NCBI GenBank assembly: GCA_021773795.1
Contig: JAJFJT010000012.1
Location: 62,001 to 126,000, forward strand
Direction: 5' to 3'
Length of the DNA stretch: 64,000 nucleotides
Source of the DNA: Gammaproteobacteria bacterium
GTDB lineage: Bacteria > Pseudomonadota > Gammaproteobacteria > HK1
The notes below the pieces were generated by a model. It ran no database searches, was not told the origin of the DNA, and was given only the letters and a program-made list of their open reading frames with translations. The position numbers and the translations under genes are program-made. Shown here one piece after another: positions 17,472 through 27,251 of the stretch. Each line of letters starts with the position of its first letter. The first letter of the stretch is position 1.

Positions 17472-18581
17472 TGGGGGTGACTACGGTTGCGAGATCAGGT
17501 TTATGCGGGGAAAAACTACATCCGGATACCCATGGTTGCTGTTTGGGTAATGTACTGGACCGGAGCAGGGCCGGGCACAAGGATAACACTGCTAATGTAG
17601 CGGAGGGAGTTGCGTAACCATGCGGTGCTTGTGGGTACAGTGGGCGTATGGGGAAGGGCGATGCTCGAAAAGGCTTCAGTACCTGATGGTCGTTGATCGC
17701 TAACACTCACCGAGGTGCTGGCGACCAGACCGCACAGCGCGAGGCCGACAATCAAGTCAGGTGTAGTGGTGGCAGATAGCAACGTTTTTCGAGGCACGCG
17801 TTTCCCGGCCCGCAAGCGGACAGATCATGGGTTGAATGGTAATTCCGGGAAGAGGAGGGGGCTCCATGAGGCGGGGCCTAACCTTCCTGTCGGGAGCAGG
17901 TCTCGGCGCCAATGGGCGCTGGGCTATCCCGAGAGAGTCACGGGGAGATAAGCCGGAAAATCTGGCTAGCTGGCGGGCAGTAAACTACTGCGCCTTTCCC
18001 CGAATCCTTAACTCTATTGTTGATACCGCCTTATTATTGTCCCTTGGCAGTTTTGTGACGAACTTCACACAAACTATAACACGAGGTTTTGCTGAAAAAA
18101 GCCCGTGGAAGTGAATTTTGAGAATGATTCTGGCCATGCCCAATCTTGTCTATGGTCCCAAGATGTATTGTACACGCATGGAGGCTCGTACCGGTGGCCT
18201 GTGGAGCGATGATAAAACACGCTGTATGGCGGCGTTTTGAAGGACGCGAAGTATCACTAGCGGTTACAATGGCCAAACTTACCTGAGTTTAGGGTGTCAG
18301 TAGCTTCTCAGCGAGGCTGCAATTCACTACCCACACCCGCGCGCGTAATAACCAGTCCGCCAAATAGTGTGTTGCAAGGGATTTGTTTTGGTGAATCGAC
18401 CCAGAAGGATCGTGATGGCTGTAGATAAACCTTGTTTGGTGAAAAGCAACTCTGGTTCTGATGAAAATCCCCGGGGCGCGGTAGCTTTGCAGCAGCATGC
18501 CCAAACTCTTTCGGGTGGATCAAACAATTTCCGTTCTATTCAAGGCATCGCCCACCTCCCGTTCTGTGATGAGGAGGTTTC
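17472..18581. other. 1.1-kb gap without a supported gene
   Basis: Open frames here (for example 17516-17815 minus, 17836-18114 plus, 18367-18585 plus) lack recognisable domains, good ribosome-binding sites and consistent composition, so none is called. The GC-rich stretch 17880-17975 can fold strongly on the minus strand and contains CCGAGACCTGC, similar to but not identical with the B12-box of cobalamin riboswitches. The right part (about 18290-18581) must hold the promoter and leader of the polysaccharide operon, including an ops-like sequence. Confidence 0.5.
18477..18487 (+). promoter_or_regulatory. ops-like element upstream of rmlB
   Basis: CGCGGTAGCTT matches the RfaH recruitment core GGCGGTAGCGT at 9 of 11 positions, 95 bases before the rmlB start in the untranslated leader of a long polysaccharide operon, where ops elements belong. 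No rfaH is in the window and a chance match is possible. Confidence 0.3.
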
Positions 18582-19652
18582 ATGAGTGTGCTGATTACTG
18601 GTGGTGCCGGATTTATCGGCAGCAACTTTGTTCTCAGCTGGTTAAACCAGTCTGATGAACCCATCGTCAATCTTGACAGGCTCACCTACGCAGGCAACCT
18701 GGAAAATCTTGCCAGCCTGCAAGGCGACCCTCGGTGCATCTTCATACGTGGTGATATTGGCGATGCCACACTGGTGTCCAGTCTGCTCGCCGAACACAAA
18801 CCTCGTGCCATCATTAATTTTGCCGCTGAATCGCACGTAGACCGCAGTATTCACGGCCCGGAAGACTTCATTCAGACCAATATCGTTGGCACCTTTCACT
18901 TGCTGGAATCGGTTCGTGCCTACTGGAATGAGTTAGAGGGCAAGGCCAAAGCCAGCTTCCGCTTTCTGCACGTCTCCACTGACGAAGTTTATGGCTCCCT
19001 CGCAAAAGACGATCCCGCTTTCACCGAAGGCAATCGCTACGAACCTAACAGCCCTTACTCGGCCAGCAAGGCGGCGAGCGACCACTTGATTCGGGCCTAT
19101 AACCACACCTACGGCCTGCCTGTGCTCACCACCAATTGCTCCAATAATTATGGCCCCTATCAATTTCCGGAAAAGCTCATTCCGCTAATGATCGTTAATG
19201 CACTCGCCGGCAAAGCGTTGCCTGTATACGGTGATGGGCAGCAAATCCGGGATTGGCTCTATGTCGAAGATCATTGCAGTGCCGTTCGGCGTGTACTCGA
19301 GGCAGGAAATATTGGCGAGATTTACAACATGGGGGGCTGGAACGAAAAGCCCAACCTTGAAATCGTCCATACCATTTGTGCACTACTCGACGAACTCCGT
19401 GCCCGAGCCGATAGCAAGAGCTACCGCGAGCAAATCACCTACGTGACCGATCGCCCCGGCCACGACCGCCGCTATGCTATTGACGCAAGCAAGATAGAGC
19501 GTGATCTTGCCTGGAGACCTGCAGAAACCTTTGAAACCGGCATCCGTAAAACCGTGCAGTGGTATCTGAAAAACCAGGCGTGGGTCACCAACGTCCAATC
19601 TGGCAGCTACCGCGAATGGGTTGAAAAGAACTACGCAGGGCGTGCCAAATGA
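18582..19652 (+). CDS. rmlB: dTDP-glucose 4,6-dehydratase
   Basis: Second step of dTDP-L-rhamnose synthesis: dTDP-glucose to dTDP-4-keto-6-deoxyglucose, NAD-dependent extended SDR. It has 356 residues, the normal length. Cofactor motif [11 protein letters not shown] at the N-terminus, STDEVYGSL, active-site YSASKAASD and [19 protein letters not shown] all match the family. A GAGGAGG-like site (GATGAGGAGGTTTC) precedes ATG 18582. It opens the rmlBDAC set; each following gene overlaps its predecessor by ATGA. Confidence 0.96.
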   Translation: MSVLITGGAGFIGSNFVLSWLNQSDEPIVNLDRLTYAGNLENLASLQGDPRCIFIRGDIGDATLVSSLLAEHKPRAIINFAAESHVDRSIHGPEDFIQTNIVGTFHLLESVRAYWNELEGKAKASFRFLHVSTDEVYGSLAKDDPAFTEGNRYEPNSPYSASKAASDHLIRAYNHTYGLPVLTTNCSNNYGPYQFPEKLIPLMIVNALAGKALPVYGDGQQIRDWLYVEDHCSAVRRVLEAGNIGEIYNMGGWNEKPNLEIVHTICALLDELRARADSKSYREQITYVTDRPGHDRRYAIDASKIERDLAWRPAETFETGIRKTVQWYLKNQAWVTNVQSGSYREWVEKNYAGRAK

Positions 19653-20551
19653 AAATCCTGCTTTTCGGCAAAGGCGGTCAAGTCGGCTGGGAGCTGCAAC
19701 GCAGTCTTGCTCCCTTGGGGGAACTGGTGGCTCTGCACGCCAACAGCCAGGATCCATGTGGTGATTTCACCCATCTGCAGGGTATCGCCCAAACCGTTCG
19801 CGCCGTGGCCCCGGACATCATCGTCAACGCCGCAGCGTATACTGCTGTCGACAAAGCCGAGAGCGAGCCAGAGTTGGCCGGCACCATCAATGGGTTAGCG
19901 CCAGGTGTTCTTGGACAAGAAACCAAACGTTGTGGTGCTTGGCTGATTCATTACTCCACCGATTACGTGTTTGACGGCAGCGGCGACAAACCGTGGATGG
20001 AGACCGACCCCACAGGCCCGCTCAGTGTCTATGGCAAGACCAAACTGGAGGGCGAAGAAGCCATTCGCGCCTCGGGTTGCCAACACCTCATTTTTCGTAC
20101 CAGCTGGGTGTATGGCGCGCTTGGCAGCAATTTTGCCAAGACCATGCTGTGCCTGGCTCAAGAGCGAGACCGCCTCACCGTCATCGACGACCAGGTCGGT
20201 GCGCCTACGGGAGCTGATCTTTTGGCAGATGTAACCGCCCACGCCATTCGTGTGGCCCTGCAGCATCCGGAGGTCAGCGGCCTGTATCACCTGGCTGCAA
20301 GTGGCGAGACCTCGTGGCACGGCTACGCCCGTTTCATTATTGATTTTGCCCGTCAGGCCAGGATGAGAATCAAGGTTGCGCCAGAGGCCATCGAGCCCGT
20401 GCCCAGCAGCGCATTCCTTTTGCCCGCTCCGCGTCCGAAAAACTCGCGCATGGATAGCCATAAACTGCAAAATACCTTCGGCGTGAATCTGCCTCACTGG
20501 CAAAGCGGCATCGCTCGCATGTTGGCCGAAATTATAGAGAAGAAATCATGA
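19649..20551 (+). CDS. rmlD: dTDP-4-dehydrorhamnose reductase
   Basis: Last step of dTDP-L-rhamnose synthesis (reduction of the 4-keto group). 300 residues; N-terminal [16 protein letters not shown] is the family's cofactor motif, [10 protein letters not shown] and the Tyr-Lys pair YGKTKLEGE are present, and RTSWVYG follows. Its ATG overlaps the rmlB stop by four bases and its own stop overlaps rmlA the same way, implying coupled translation. Confidence 0.95.
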   Translation: MKILLFGKGGQVGWELQRSLAPLGELVALHANSQDPCGDFTHLQGIAQTVRAVAPDIIVNAAAYTAVDKAESEPELAGTINGLAPGVLGQETKRCGAWLIHYSTDYVFDGSGDKPWMETDPTGPLSVYGKTKLEGEEAIRASGCQHLIFRTSWVYGALGSNFAKTMLCLAQERDRLTVIDDQVGAPTGADLLADVTAHAIRVALQHPEVSGLYHLAASGETSWHGYARFIIDFARQARMRIKVAPEAIEPVPSSAFLLPAPRPKNSRMDSHKLQNTFGVNLPHWQSGIARMLAEIIEKKS

Positions 20552-21435
20552 CCCAACGCAAAGGTATCATCCTCGCCGGTGGTTCCGGCACTCGGCTCTA
20601 CCCGGTGACCAAAGCCATCTCCAAGCAGCTATTGCCCATTTACGACAAGCCGATGATCTACTACCCCCTCGGCACCCTCATGCTGGCGGGCATACGCGAC
20701 ATCCTTATTATCTCCACCCCGCAAGACACTCCACGTTTTACGCAACTACTGGGTGACGGCAGCGAGTGGGGTCTCAACCTGCAATATGCTGTGCAACCCA
20801 CCCCGAACGGCCACGCCCAGGCTTTCATCATCGGCAAAGATTTCATTGGCAACGCCCCGAGCGCGTTGGTGCTGGGAGACAACATCTTCTATGGTCACGA
20901 CCTGCACACCCTGCTTGAGCAGGCCATGGCGTGCGAGCGGGGTGCAACTATTTTTGCCTACCATGTGCGAGACCCTGAGCACTATGGTGTAGTCGCCTTC
21001 GACGCTGAGGGCAGCGCCGCCAGCCTGGAAGAAAAGCCCGCGAGCCCCAAAAGCAACTATGCTGTTGCCGGCCTGTATTTTTACGATAACCAGGTCATTG
21101 ATATAGCCAGCAACCTTAAGCCTTCTGCGCGGGGCGAGTTGGAGATCACGGATCTGAATTGCATTTACCTTGAGCGCGACCAACTCAATGTAGAAATCAT
21201 GGGTCGAGGCTACGCCTGGCTCGACACCGGCACTCATGAAAGCCTGATAGAAGCTGGCAATTTCATCGAGACTATCGAGCATCGTCAAGGGTTGAAAGTA
21301 TCCCGCCCGGAAGAAATCGCCTACCGCAAAGGCTTCATCGATGCCGAGCAACTCGATAAACTGGCCCAGGCGCTTTCTAAAAATGGTTACGGGCAATACC
21401 TGCAGCGTTTGCTCAAGGAAGAGGCGCGGGGATGA
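20548..21435 (+). CDS. rmlA: Glucose-1-phosphate thymidylyltransferase
   Basis: First step of dTDP-L-rhamnose synthesis: glucose-1-phosphate plus dTTP to dTDP-glucose. 295 residues with the signature [20 protein letters not shown] at the N-terminus, [10 protein letters not shown], the metal-binding [10 protein letters not shown] and [15 protein letters not shown]. Overlaps rmlD and rmlC by four bases on each side. No anomalies. Confidence 0.96.
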   Translation: MTQRKGIILAGGSGTRLYPVTKAISKQLLPIYDKPMIYYPLGTLMLAGIRDILIISTPQDTPRFTQLLGDGSEWGLNLQYAVQPTPNGHAQAFIIGKDFIGNAPSALVLGDNIFYGHDLHTLLEQAMACERGATIFAYHVRDPEHYGVVAFDAEGSAASLEEKPASPKSNYAVAGLYFYDNQVIDIASNLKPSARGELEITDLNCIYLERDQLNVEIMGRGYAWLDTGTHESLIEAGNFIETIEHRQGLKVSRPEEIAYRKGFIDAEQLDKLAQALSKNGYGQYLQRLLKEEARG

Positions 21436-21977
21436 AAGCAACCCGGTTCGCCATTCCCGATGTCATCCTCATCGAACCCAAAGTATTCACGGATAATCGT
21501 GGTTTTTTCTTCGAGAGTTTTAACCAATCTGAATTTGAAACAGCCATCGGCAGGAAAGTAAATTTCGTCCAGGACAACCATTCACGATCAGCCAAAAACG
21601 TCCTACGCGGCTTGCACTACCAAATTAAACAACCCCAGGGCAAGCTGGTGTGCGTTGTACAAGGCGAAGTGTTTGATGTGGCTGTAGATATCCGAAAATC
21701 ATCGCCTACCTTTGGCCACTGGGTGGCCGAAATCCTCAGCGCAAAAAACAAAAAACAGATGTGGATCCCTGAGGGTTTTGCCCACGGCTTTGTCGTGTTG
21801 GGCGATAACGCCGAGCTTCTCTATAAAGCCACCGACTACTGGGCGCCGGAGCACGAGCGTTGCATCGTCTGGAATGACGCAAGCCTGGAGATTAACTGGC
21901 CTTTCCAGGGCGAGCCCGTGCTTTCCGGCAAAGATATGCAAGGTGCCACGTTGAAAACAGCAGAGGTCTTTGTCTGA
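21432..21977 (+). CDS. rmlC: dTDP-4-dehydrorhamnose 3,5-epimerase
   Basis: Third enzyme of dTDP-L-rhamnose synthesis, a cupin-fold epimerase of 181 residues. Catalytic-site sequences RGLHYQ (His) and [14 protein letters not shown] with Tyr, plus [12 protein letters not shown], are present. Its stop shares one base with the start of the next gene, a truncated export permease, so the ancestral order was probably rmlBDAC-wzm-wzt. Confidence 0.95.
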   Translation: MKATRFAIPDVILIEPKVFTDNRGFFFESFNQSEFETAIGRKVNFVQDNHSRSAKNVLRGLHYQIKQPQGKLVCVVQGEVFDVAVDIRKSSPTFGHWVAEILSAKNKKQMWIPEGFAHGFVVLGDNAELLYKATDYWAPEHERCIVWNDASLEINWPFQGEPVLSGKDMQGATLKTAEVFV

Positions 21978-22456
21978 TGCAAAACTTCTCCATCTCCCCA
22001 AAAGAAATGGCCGCCAGCCTGTGGCGCAACTGTGACCTGGTAAAGGCGCTGGTACAGTACGAAGTCATCGGGCGCTACCGTGGTTCGGTGATGGGCATCC
22101 TGTGGTCATTTCTCAACCCCGTGCTCATGCTGCTGGTGTTTACTTTTGCTTTCAGCGTGGTGTTCGAGGCGCGCTGGGGTGCGGGTGGCGACCCGAAAAC
22201 AGAATTTGCCCTCGTGCTATTCGCCGGGTTGGTCATTTTCAACCTGTTTTCCGAATGCGTCAGTCGGGTGTCGGGCTTGATTCTTGTCAACGCCAACTAT
22301 GTCAAAAAAGTCATTTTTCCCCTGGAGATACTGCCCTGGGTTGCCCTGGGGTCGGCGCTATTCCACGCTCTGATAAGCCTTGGCGTATGGCTCATCGCAT
22401 GGCTCGGTTTCGCCTGGTTCCAGAAAACGCGCAGGGGGTTGGCCGATGTCCTCTAA
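21977..22456 (+). pseudogene. Truncated ABC-2 polysaccharide export permease (wzm remnant)
   Basis: Only 159 residues, against about 260 for Wzm-type permeases. The first part is normal (LVQYEVIGRYRGSVMGILWS, NYVKKVIFPLEILPW) and covers roughly three membrane spans. After LIAWLGFAW it turns to unrelated residues and stops, so the last three spans are missing. The break is followed by a palindromic repeat (22478-22507), and the expected ATPase gene is gone. An intact permease/ATPase pair exists further on (30086-32067), so this copy is probably a recombination scar. Confidence 0.85.
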
Positions 22457-22477
22457 AATCGCCAACTTGCCCAGACG

Positions 22478-22507
22478 CTCCTCTCGCCCGCAAGTGGGAG
22501 AGGGGCC
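22478..22507. repeat. Palindromic repeat at the wzm break
   Basis: CTCCTCTCGCCCGC, loop AAGT, GGGAGAGGGG then CCGGGGATGA: the familiar dispersed intergenic palindrome of gamma- and betaproteobacteria (CCCTCTCCC ... GGGAGAGGG type). It lies directly after the truncated permease and 19 bases before the next gene. Confidence 0.6.
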
Positions 22508-22525
22508 GGGGATGATTACCACACC

Positions 22526-24985
22526 ATGAACCTGAATAACGAGCGCCACTTAGTAGTAGGGTGGAAGGTATCATCCCTTTCACCGAGTATTGCCAGTGTT
22601 AGGTATCGGGCTATTTTTCCTATGCTTGCACTTGAGGATAGAGGCGTTCAATGCCGACTATTTTCGGATGGCAATTTGAATAACCTGCGCGGCCTGAATG
22701 TTTTAGTGATTGTGAAAAGCTTTACTGCCGACGATATCTGTTTGGTACAGGAGGCCGGAGCAAGAGGTATTCCAGTCGTGTTTGATCTTTGTGACAATAT
22801 CTTCATCGATGGTTACGGTAAAAAAGAGGGGTGCTCTGTGGTTGGGATGTTTCTATCCATCGCAAACTATGCCACCGCAATAGTCACCACCACCGAACCG
22901 TTGGCAGATGAAATTCGTCGGTATGTAGGAGCACATGTTCCAGTTTATATTGCGCTAGATGGAATTGAAACCGAGTCACTGACCGAGGCAGTCCGCCGTA
23001 GGCTACTCACTGTTCGGCCTAGTATCTCGATAAGCCAACTACGAAAACTCACGGGGTTGGCAGACAAGCTGATCCGCAAACTGAAGTTGCTCCAGAGTGC
23101 CTCATTCACCGGCCTGATGCGCAGACTGGCTGAACATTGTCGAAAGTTTTTGCACTGGAGGTACTGGGCGAAAAAACTCTACCGCCGCTACGATTCGTTT
23201 CGCAATCGTTGGCATGCTCGAACAATGGGTACGCAAGCTATTGCGTTAAACGAAGCTACTCCACCGATCATCGGCTCCATCCCGGCTGACGTCGTATTTG
23301 AGTCGAGAGGCGTCATTCCCTCCGGTGATCGCGTGCGTCGTATCCTATGGTTCGGCAACCATGGTGCGCCGCATGCCCGCTTTGGTATGCTGGATTTGTT
23401 GGAGGTGCGTGAGGCACTGGAAAGCATTGCAACCGAGTTTTCAGTTGAATTGGTCGTAGTCAGCAACAATCTAAAGAAATATCGTCAGTACATTCTGCCG
23501 ATGGCGATATCCTCACACTATGCAGAGTGGTCTGCAGTGGCAATGGCGCAACATTTGAGTGAGGCAGACATTGTCGTGATACCGAATACATGCGATCCAT
23601 TTAGTATTTGCAAATCCGCTAACCGATCGGTGCTTGCGCTTTTGCATGGGGTTCCGGTTGTTGCCACCCGCACTCCCGCACTCATGCCACTGAGTGAATG
23701 TTGCGAGCTTGATGATTTTCAGACTGGTTTACGCCACTACCTGGCTAATCCAGAACATGCTCGCCGTCATGTGGAGCGCGGACAGAAACTTATCGCTGAG
23801 TTATACGGCCAGCCGCTAATTGGTGCGGCATGGCTAAGCATTTTAGAGATGGCCATAAATGCCCCAAGTCGTAGCCAAGAGGAAAGTGGCGAGTTCATCG
23901 TTGTACTCAATTTAATTCAGGATCTGGATTTAGCGGTGCCGGTTTTACAAGCGGCGCAGCAGTGCAGCCTTACCGTTGAAGTGTGGTGCAGTCCGACTTT
24001 ATTCGTGAAGTCACCCCGTGTAAAGACGACACTGGGCGGTCTTGGCATCCGCTGGCGAGTATTTCCAGATCAGCGCGATAAACTACAAATAGCGAAGCTA
24101 TTACGCAAGGCCAAGGCACTACTCACCGTGTCAGAAACAAATCTCGGCCCACATCGCTTCACCTATCATCTCACCAAGATTGCGCGAAAGGCAGGGATCG
24201 TTACCGGTACCATGCAACATGGATTTGAGAATGTTGGCCTGAGTTATAGCGATGCCTTGCACTCCATCGATAAAATCAATTTTGCTGCCGATCGAATCTA
24301 TATTTGGGGTCCCTTGCAGACCCTGCATCCTGACGTATCTTCCGAAACCCGGGTGAAATGCTTGCCTGTAGGCTGCCCTAAGCCTGCCGAGTCGATACCG
24401 GCCAACCTATCTGGTTTACTCCCATTGGAGGGGATCATCGTTGGGGTATTCGAGAATCTGCACTGGCACCGTTATTCCGATGACTATCGCAGATTCTTTC
24501 TTGATGGGGTTCAGCGATTGGCCACATCTTTTCCGCATATCACTTTCTTGGTCAAACCTCACCATGCTGGCGTGTGGTTAACGGGCAGGCATACCGGGGA
24601 TAGGCCTGATGCGCCAAACCTAATTATCGCTGACCCGGAAGACCCTGCTTGGGAGCCATTTACAGCTACTCAACTGTTGGGTTATTTGCATGCCGTGATC
24701 ACGTCACCGTCGACGGTAGTACTTGATGCGGCTCGCATCGGTTTGCCGGTAGCCGTCGTTGCACACACACTCAATTGTGACAATTACGCGCCGTTTTTTA
24801 GTATCCGCACGGAAGATGAGTGGCTGGGTTTCGTTGATGCAGCACAGGCCCTTCCAACCCGCGCAGGCCTGATAGAGTCTGGCCAAAAGTTTGTCAACCG
24901 GGTTTTAATGTCGGGTGATGCGGCCAAACTTATTGTTGACGATATGGTTGCTCGCATTCATACCCGAGCGAAGAGAGCGGCATGA
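22526..24985 (+). CDS. Large two-module glycosyltransferase-like protein
   Basis: 819 residues, no signal peptide. The first half (about 8-440) looks like a GT-B glycosyltransferase of the GT1/GT4 clan: VVFDLCDNIF, ILWFGNHGAPHARFG, ADIVVIPN and LLHGVPVVATRTPAL. A basic, helical insert lies near 165-240. The second half (about 450-815) is a second GT-B-like unit related to CDP-glycerol/surface-carbohydrate transferases: TMQHGFENVG, FLVKPHHAGVW, ITSPSTVVLDAARIGLPVAVV. Two catalytic units suggest a bifunctional or polymerising enzyme. It starts a new block after the wzm scar. Base composition seems lower in GC than the rml genes. Confidence 0.75.
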   Translation: MNLNNERHLVVGWKVSSLSPSIASVRYRAIFPMLALEDRGVQCRLFSDGNLNNLRGLNVLVIVKSFTADDICLVQEAGARGIPVVFDLCDNIFIDGYGKKEGCSVVGMFLSIANYATAIVTTTEPLADEIRRYVGAHVPVYIALDGIETESLTEAVRRRLLTVRPSISISQLRKLTGLADKLIRKLKLLQSASFTGLMRRLAEHCRKFLHWRYWAKKLYRRYDSFRNRWHARTMGTQAIALNEATPPIIGSIPADVVFESRGVIPSGDRVRRILWFGNHGAPHARFGMLDLLEVREALESIATEFSVELVVVSNNLKKYRQYILPMAISSHYAEWSAVAMAQHLSEADIVVIPNTCDPFSICKSANRSVLALLHGVPVVATRTPALMPLSECCELDDFQTGLRHYLANPEHARRHVERGQKLIAELYGQPLIGAAWLSILEMAINAPSRSQEESGEFIVVLNLIQDLDLAVPVLQAAQQCSLTVEVWCSPTLFVKSPRVKTTLGGLGIRWRVFPDQRDKLQIAKLLRKAKALLTVSETNLGPHRFTYHLTKIARKAGIVTGTMQHGFENVGLSYSDALHSIDKINFAADRIYIWGPLQTLHPDVSSETRVKCLPVGCPKPAESIPANLSGLLPLEGIIVGVFENLHWHRYSDDYRRFFLDGVQRLATSFPHITFLVKPHHAGVWLTGRHTGDRPDAPNLIIADPEDPAWEPFTATQLLGYLHAVITSPSTVVLDAARIGLPVAVVAHTLNCDNYAPFFSIRTEDEWLGFVDAAQALPTRAGLIESGQKFVNRVLMSGDAAKLIVDDMVARIHTRAKRAA

Positions 24986-25000
24986 GCAACCAAAACATAC

Positions 25001-25024
25001 GGCGGATTCAAATTTGAATCCGCC
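25001..25024. repeat. Perfect 24-bp palindrome between glycosyltransferase genes
   Basis: GGCGGATTCAAA joined to TTTGAATCCGCC, self-complementary over all 24 bases and with no T-run after it. It lies in the 62-bp gap between two co-directional genes. It could be an operator, an RNA hairpin or the relic of a small repeat. Confidence 0.5.
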
Positions 25025-25047
25025 ACGCCATTCAAGGGTGCCAAATC

Positions 25048-25926
25048 ATGGCGGATGATAATGTCATCAAAGTCTATGTCGGCGCCGACCGCTCGCAGCA
25101 GCTAGCGATCAAGGTGCTGGAGCACTCAATCATGCGCCACACCACTGCGCCGGTCGAGGTGATCCCGATGGTGGATCTGCCGGTGCCAACGCCGGCAGAT
25201 CCCCGAAATGGGCAACGCACTGGTTTCTCTTACAGCCGTTTCTGCATTCCAAAGCTGGCTGGCTACTCTGGGCGTGCCATCTATATGGACGCCGACATGC
25301 AGGTATTCAAGGATATTCGTAGGCTGTGGGAGTTACCCTTCAATGGAGCGAAGGTGCTTGTCCAACAGGAGGTTAAACACCTTGACGTGACCATGTCCAA
25401 GGAGAATGCGCCCCAAAATAGAATCAAGCAATGTGCCGTAATGCTGCTCGATTGCAGTCGCTTAAATTGGGATATAAAAGCCATTGTTAAAGACCTGGAC
25501 GAGGCGCATTACACCTACGAGCAACTGATGTATGAAATGTGCATCCTTGGTGAGGATGAAGTGGGTTATTCCGTGCCGTTCGAATGGAATAGCCTAGAGT
25601 ATTTCGATGAAAATACCTGCCTAACTCACTACACTGACATGGGTACCCAGCCTTGGGTCTCCACGAACAATCCCAATGGCCACATCTGGTTCGGTGAAGT
25701 GCGACGCATGTTAGCGGAAGGCAGTCTCGAATGGGCAACACTCGAACTGGAAGTTCGCGCAGGGCACTTCCGGCCATCGCTTCTCCGCGAAATCCGCTAT
25801 GGACACCTAGTGCCAAAATTCCTGCGCACGCTGTTCAACCACAAGAATGCGGCGATCGACAAACTCAAGGGTTACGTGCCACACAAGGAAGTTTACGAAG
25901 CAAAACGTTTGCGTAACATGCCGTAA
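25048..25926 (+). CDS. GT8-like glycosyltransferase
   Basis: 292 residues with a GT-A fold. FSYSRFCIPKL precedes the metal-binding DxD in YMDADMQVFKDI (near residue 88), LLDCSRL follows, and HYTDMGTQPW near 200 takes the place of the HxxGxxKPW motif of GT8 enzymes. It is clearly paralogous to the protein at 32816-33742, which shares the DxD and HYTDM..QPW blocks. ATG 25048 has AGGGTG at seven bases. Donor and acceptor are unknown; a role in building the locus polysaccharide is inferred from position. Confidence 0.78.
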   Translation: MADDNVIKVYVGADRSQQLAIKVLEHSIMRHTTAPVEVIPMVDLPVPTPADPRNGQRTGFSYSRFCIPKLAGYSGRAIYMDADMQVFKDIRRLWELPFNGAKVLVQQEVKHLDVTMSKENAPQNRIKQCAVMLLDCSRLNWDIKAIVKDLDEAHYTYEQLMYEMCILGEDEVGYSVPFEWNSLEYFDENTCLTHYTDMGTQPWVSTNNPNGHIWFGEVRRMLAEGSLEWATLELEVRAGHFRPSLLREIRYGHLVPKFLRTLFNHKNAAIDKLKGYVPHKEVYEAKRLRNMP

Positions 25927-25970
25927 AAGGATACGGGGCGCACCCTGAAGTTAACCGGAGCGGAAACGTA

Positions 25971-27173
25971 GTGAGTGTAAAAAAGATAGGCGTGGGGCGC
26001 TGGCTGTGCCAAGTGCATTCATGGTTTTTTGGGATGGTGGCAACAGCCGGTAAGTCACAGACAATCGGAAGCCAAGGCGCCCCAATACGTCTGTTGGTAG
26101 TTGCAAATGCGATCATTCCCACCGTACAGTTGAGCTTGCTCACACCACTGGCGAAACTCATCAAGAGTGGCGAGTGCTTCGTCGACTTCCTTACGGAACA
26201 GCAAATCAAGGAGCATTTCGGCAAAGGGTTGCGAACTATCGATGCACAGGCCTGGGTTGAAGATAGATGTCGTGCGGCGGCGCCAACCTATATTGTGTTT
26301 TGCCGATACAGCGGCCCACACGCTGACGCGATGCTAGCGTTTTCTCGTGCGCAAGGCTTGCCGTCGATCTATTGCATCGATGATGATTTGCTGAATGTAC
26401 CTCGCGAGTTGGGACAGCAAAAGTTCGAGTATCACAATCATCCGCTCCGCCTGGAGACAGTACGTTATTTGCTGAACAACGTTGATCTCGTCTACTGTTC
26501 GAATGCACGACTCGAACAGCGTTTACGTAACATCGGAATTAACGGTAATCTGTGCGTAGCGCGAATTTTTTGTGCTGGCGAAATTATCTCGCCAGCCGAG
26601 TTGCGTCCGGTCCGCACTATCGGATACATGGGTTTTGACCATGCACACGATTTTGAAATCGTGGTCCCTGCGTTGGTCAGTGTGTTGCGCCGACGCCCGG
26701 AATTACATTTCGAATTGTTTGGAAAGATTCCCAAGCCAGCAGTACTAGACGAATTCAAGGAACGCATTGTCGTGCTCCCAGTGGTGCCAAACTATGACGA
26801 ATTTATGCGTGTTTTTGCGGCTCGAAAATGGGATATAGGAATTTGCCCACTCGCACCGACAGACTTCAATCGGGTTAAAAACATCAACAAATGGATTGAA
26901 TACACCGCGGTCGGTGCGGCAGTCATCGCCACGCATAGAATGATCTACGACGAATGCTGCGCAGATCGATGCGGGGTTCTTGTGGGAGAAAATGATTGGG
27001 AGTCCGCCTTAATGGCCCTGGTTAAATACCCTGAAAATCGTTTCAAGCAAGTACGTAACGCTCAGTGTCGATTGTCCGAGGATTATTCTGTCGAACAATT
27101 ACGAGAGCAAGTTCAGGATATTTTTGCCATAGCAAGGGAGACGACCCAACTGCAGTCCGCACCCGTGAAATAG
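25971..27173 (+). CDS. GT-B glycosyltransferase (GT4-like)
   Basis: 400 residues, starting at GTG 25971. Seen: IYCIDDDLLNVPRELG, VDLVYCSNARLEQRL, then the second Rossmann half with IGYMGFDHAHDFE, VVPNYDEF, WDIGICPLAPTDFNRVKN and the typical acceptor/donor-side segment NKWIEYTAVGAAVIAT. The pattern matches retaining GT4 enzymes of O-antigen and capsule clusters. It lies about 45 bp after the GT8-like gene on the same strand. Its specificity cannot be read from sequence. Confidence 0.8.
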   Translation: MSVKKIGVGRWLCQVHSWFFGMVATAGKSQTIGSQGAPIRLLVVANAIIPTVQLSLLTPLAKLIKSGECFVDFLTEQQIKEHFGKGLRTIDAQAWVEDRCRAAAPTYIVFCRYSGPHADAMLAFSRAQGLPSIYCIDDDLLNVPRELGQQKFEYHNHPLRLETVRYLLNNVDLVYCSNARLEQRLRNIGINGNLCVARIFCAGEIISPAELRPVRTIGYMGFDHAHDFEIVVPALVSVLRRRPELHFELFGKIPKPAVLDEFKERIVVLPVVPNYDEFMRVFAARKWDIGICPLAPTDFNRVKNINKWIEYTAVGAAVIATHRMIYDECCADRCGVLVGENDWESALMALVKYPENRFKQVRNAQCRLSEDYSVEQLREQVQDIFAIARETTQLQSAPVK

Positions 27174-27251
27174 CGACGAGATTGTCGTTTGAGCGAATTA
27201 ACAGAGCGACGCTTTGTAGCATTGATTTTGTTTTGTAATTATGAGGGGCAT

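Noticed and set aside
17516-17815. 99-residue minus-strand ORF with a hydrophobic stretch, upstream of the ZnuA-like gene
   Set aside because: Signal-like start but the rest is Thr/Pro-rich without any family resemblance and no ribosome-binding site; left as part of the unassigned gap.
18367-18585. 72-residue ORF ending in the rmlB start
   Set aside because: Composition and lack of initiation signal suggest leader sequence rather than a gene.
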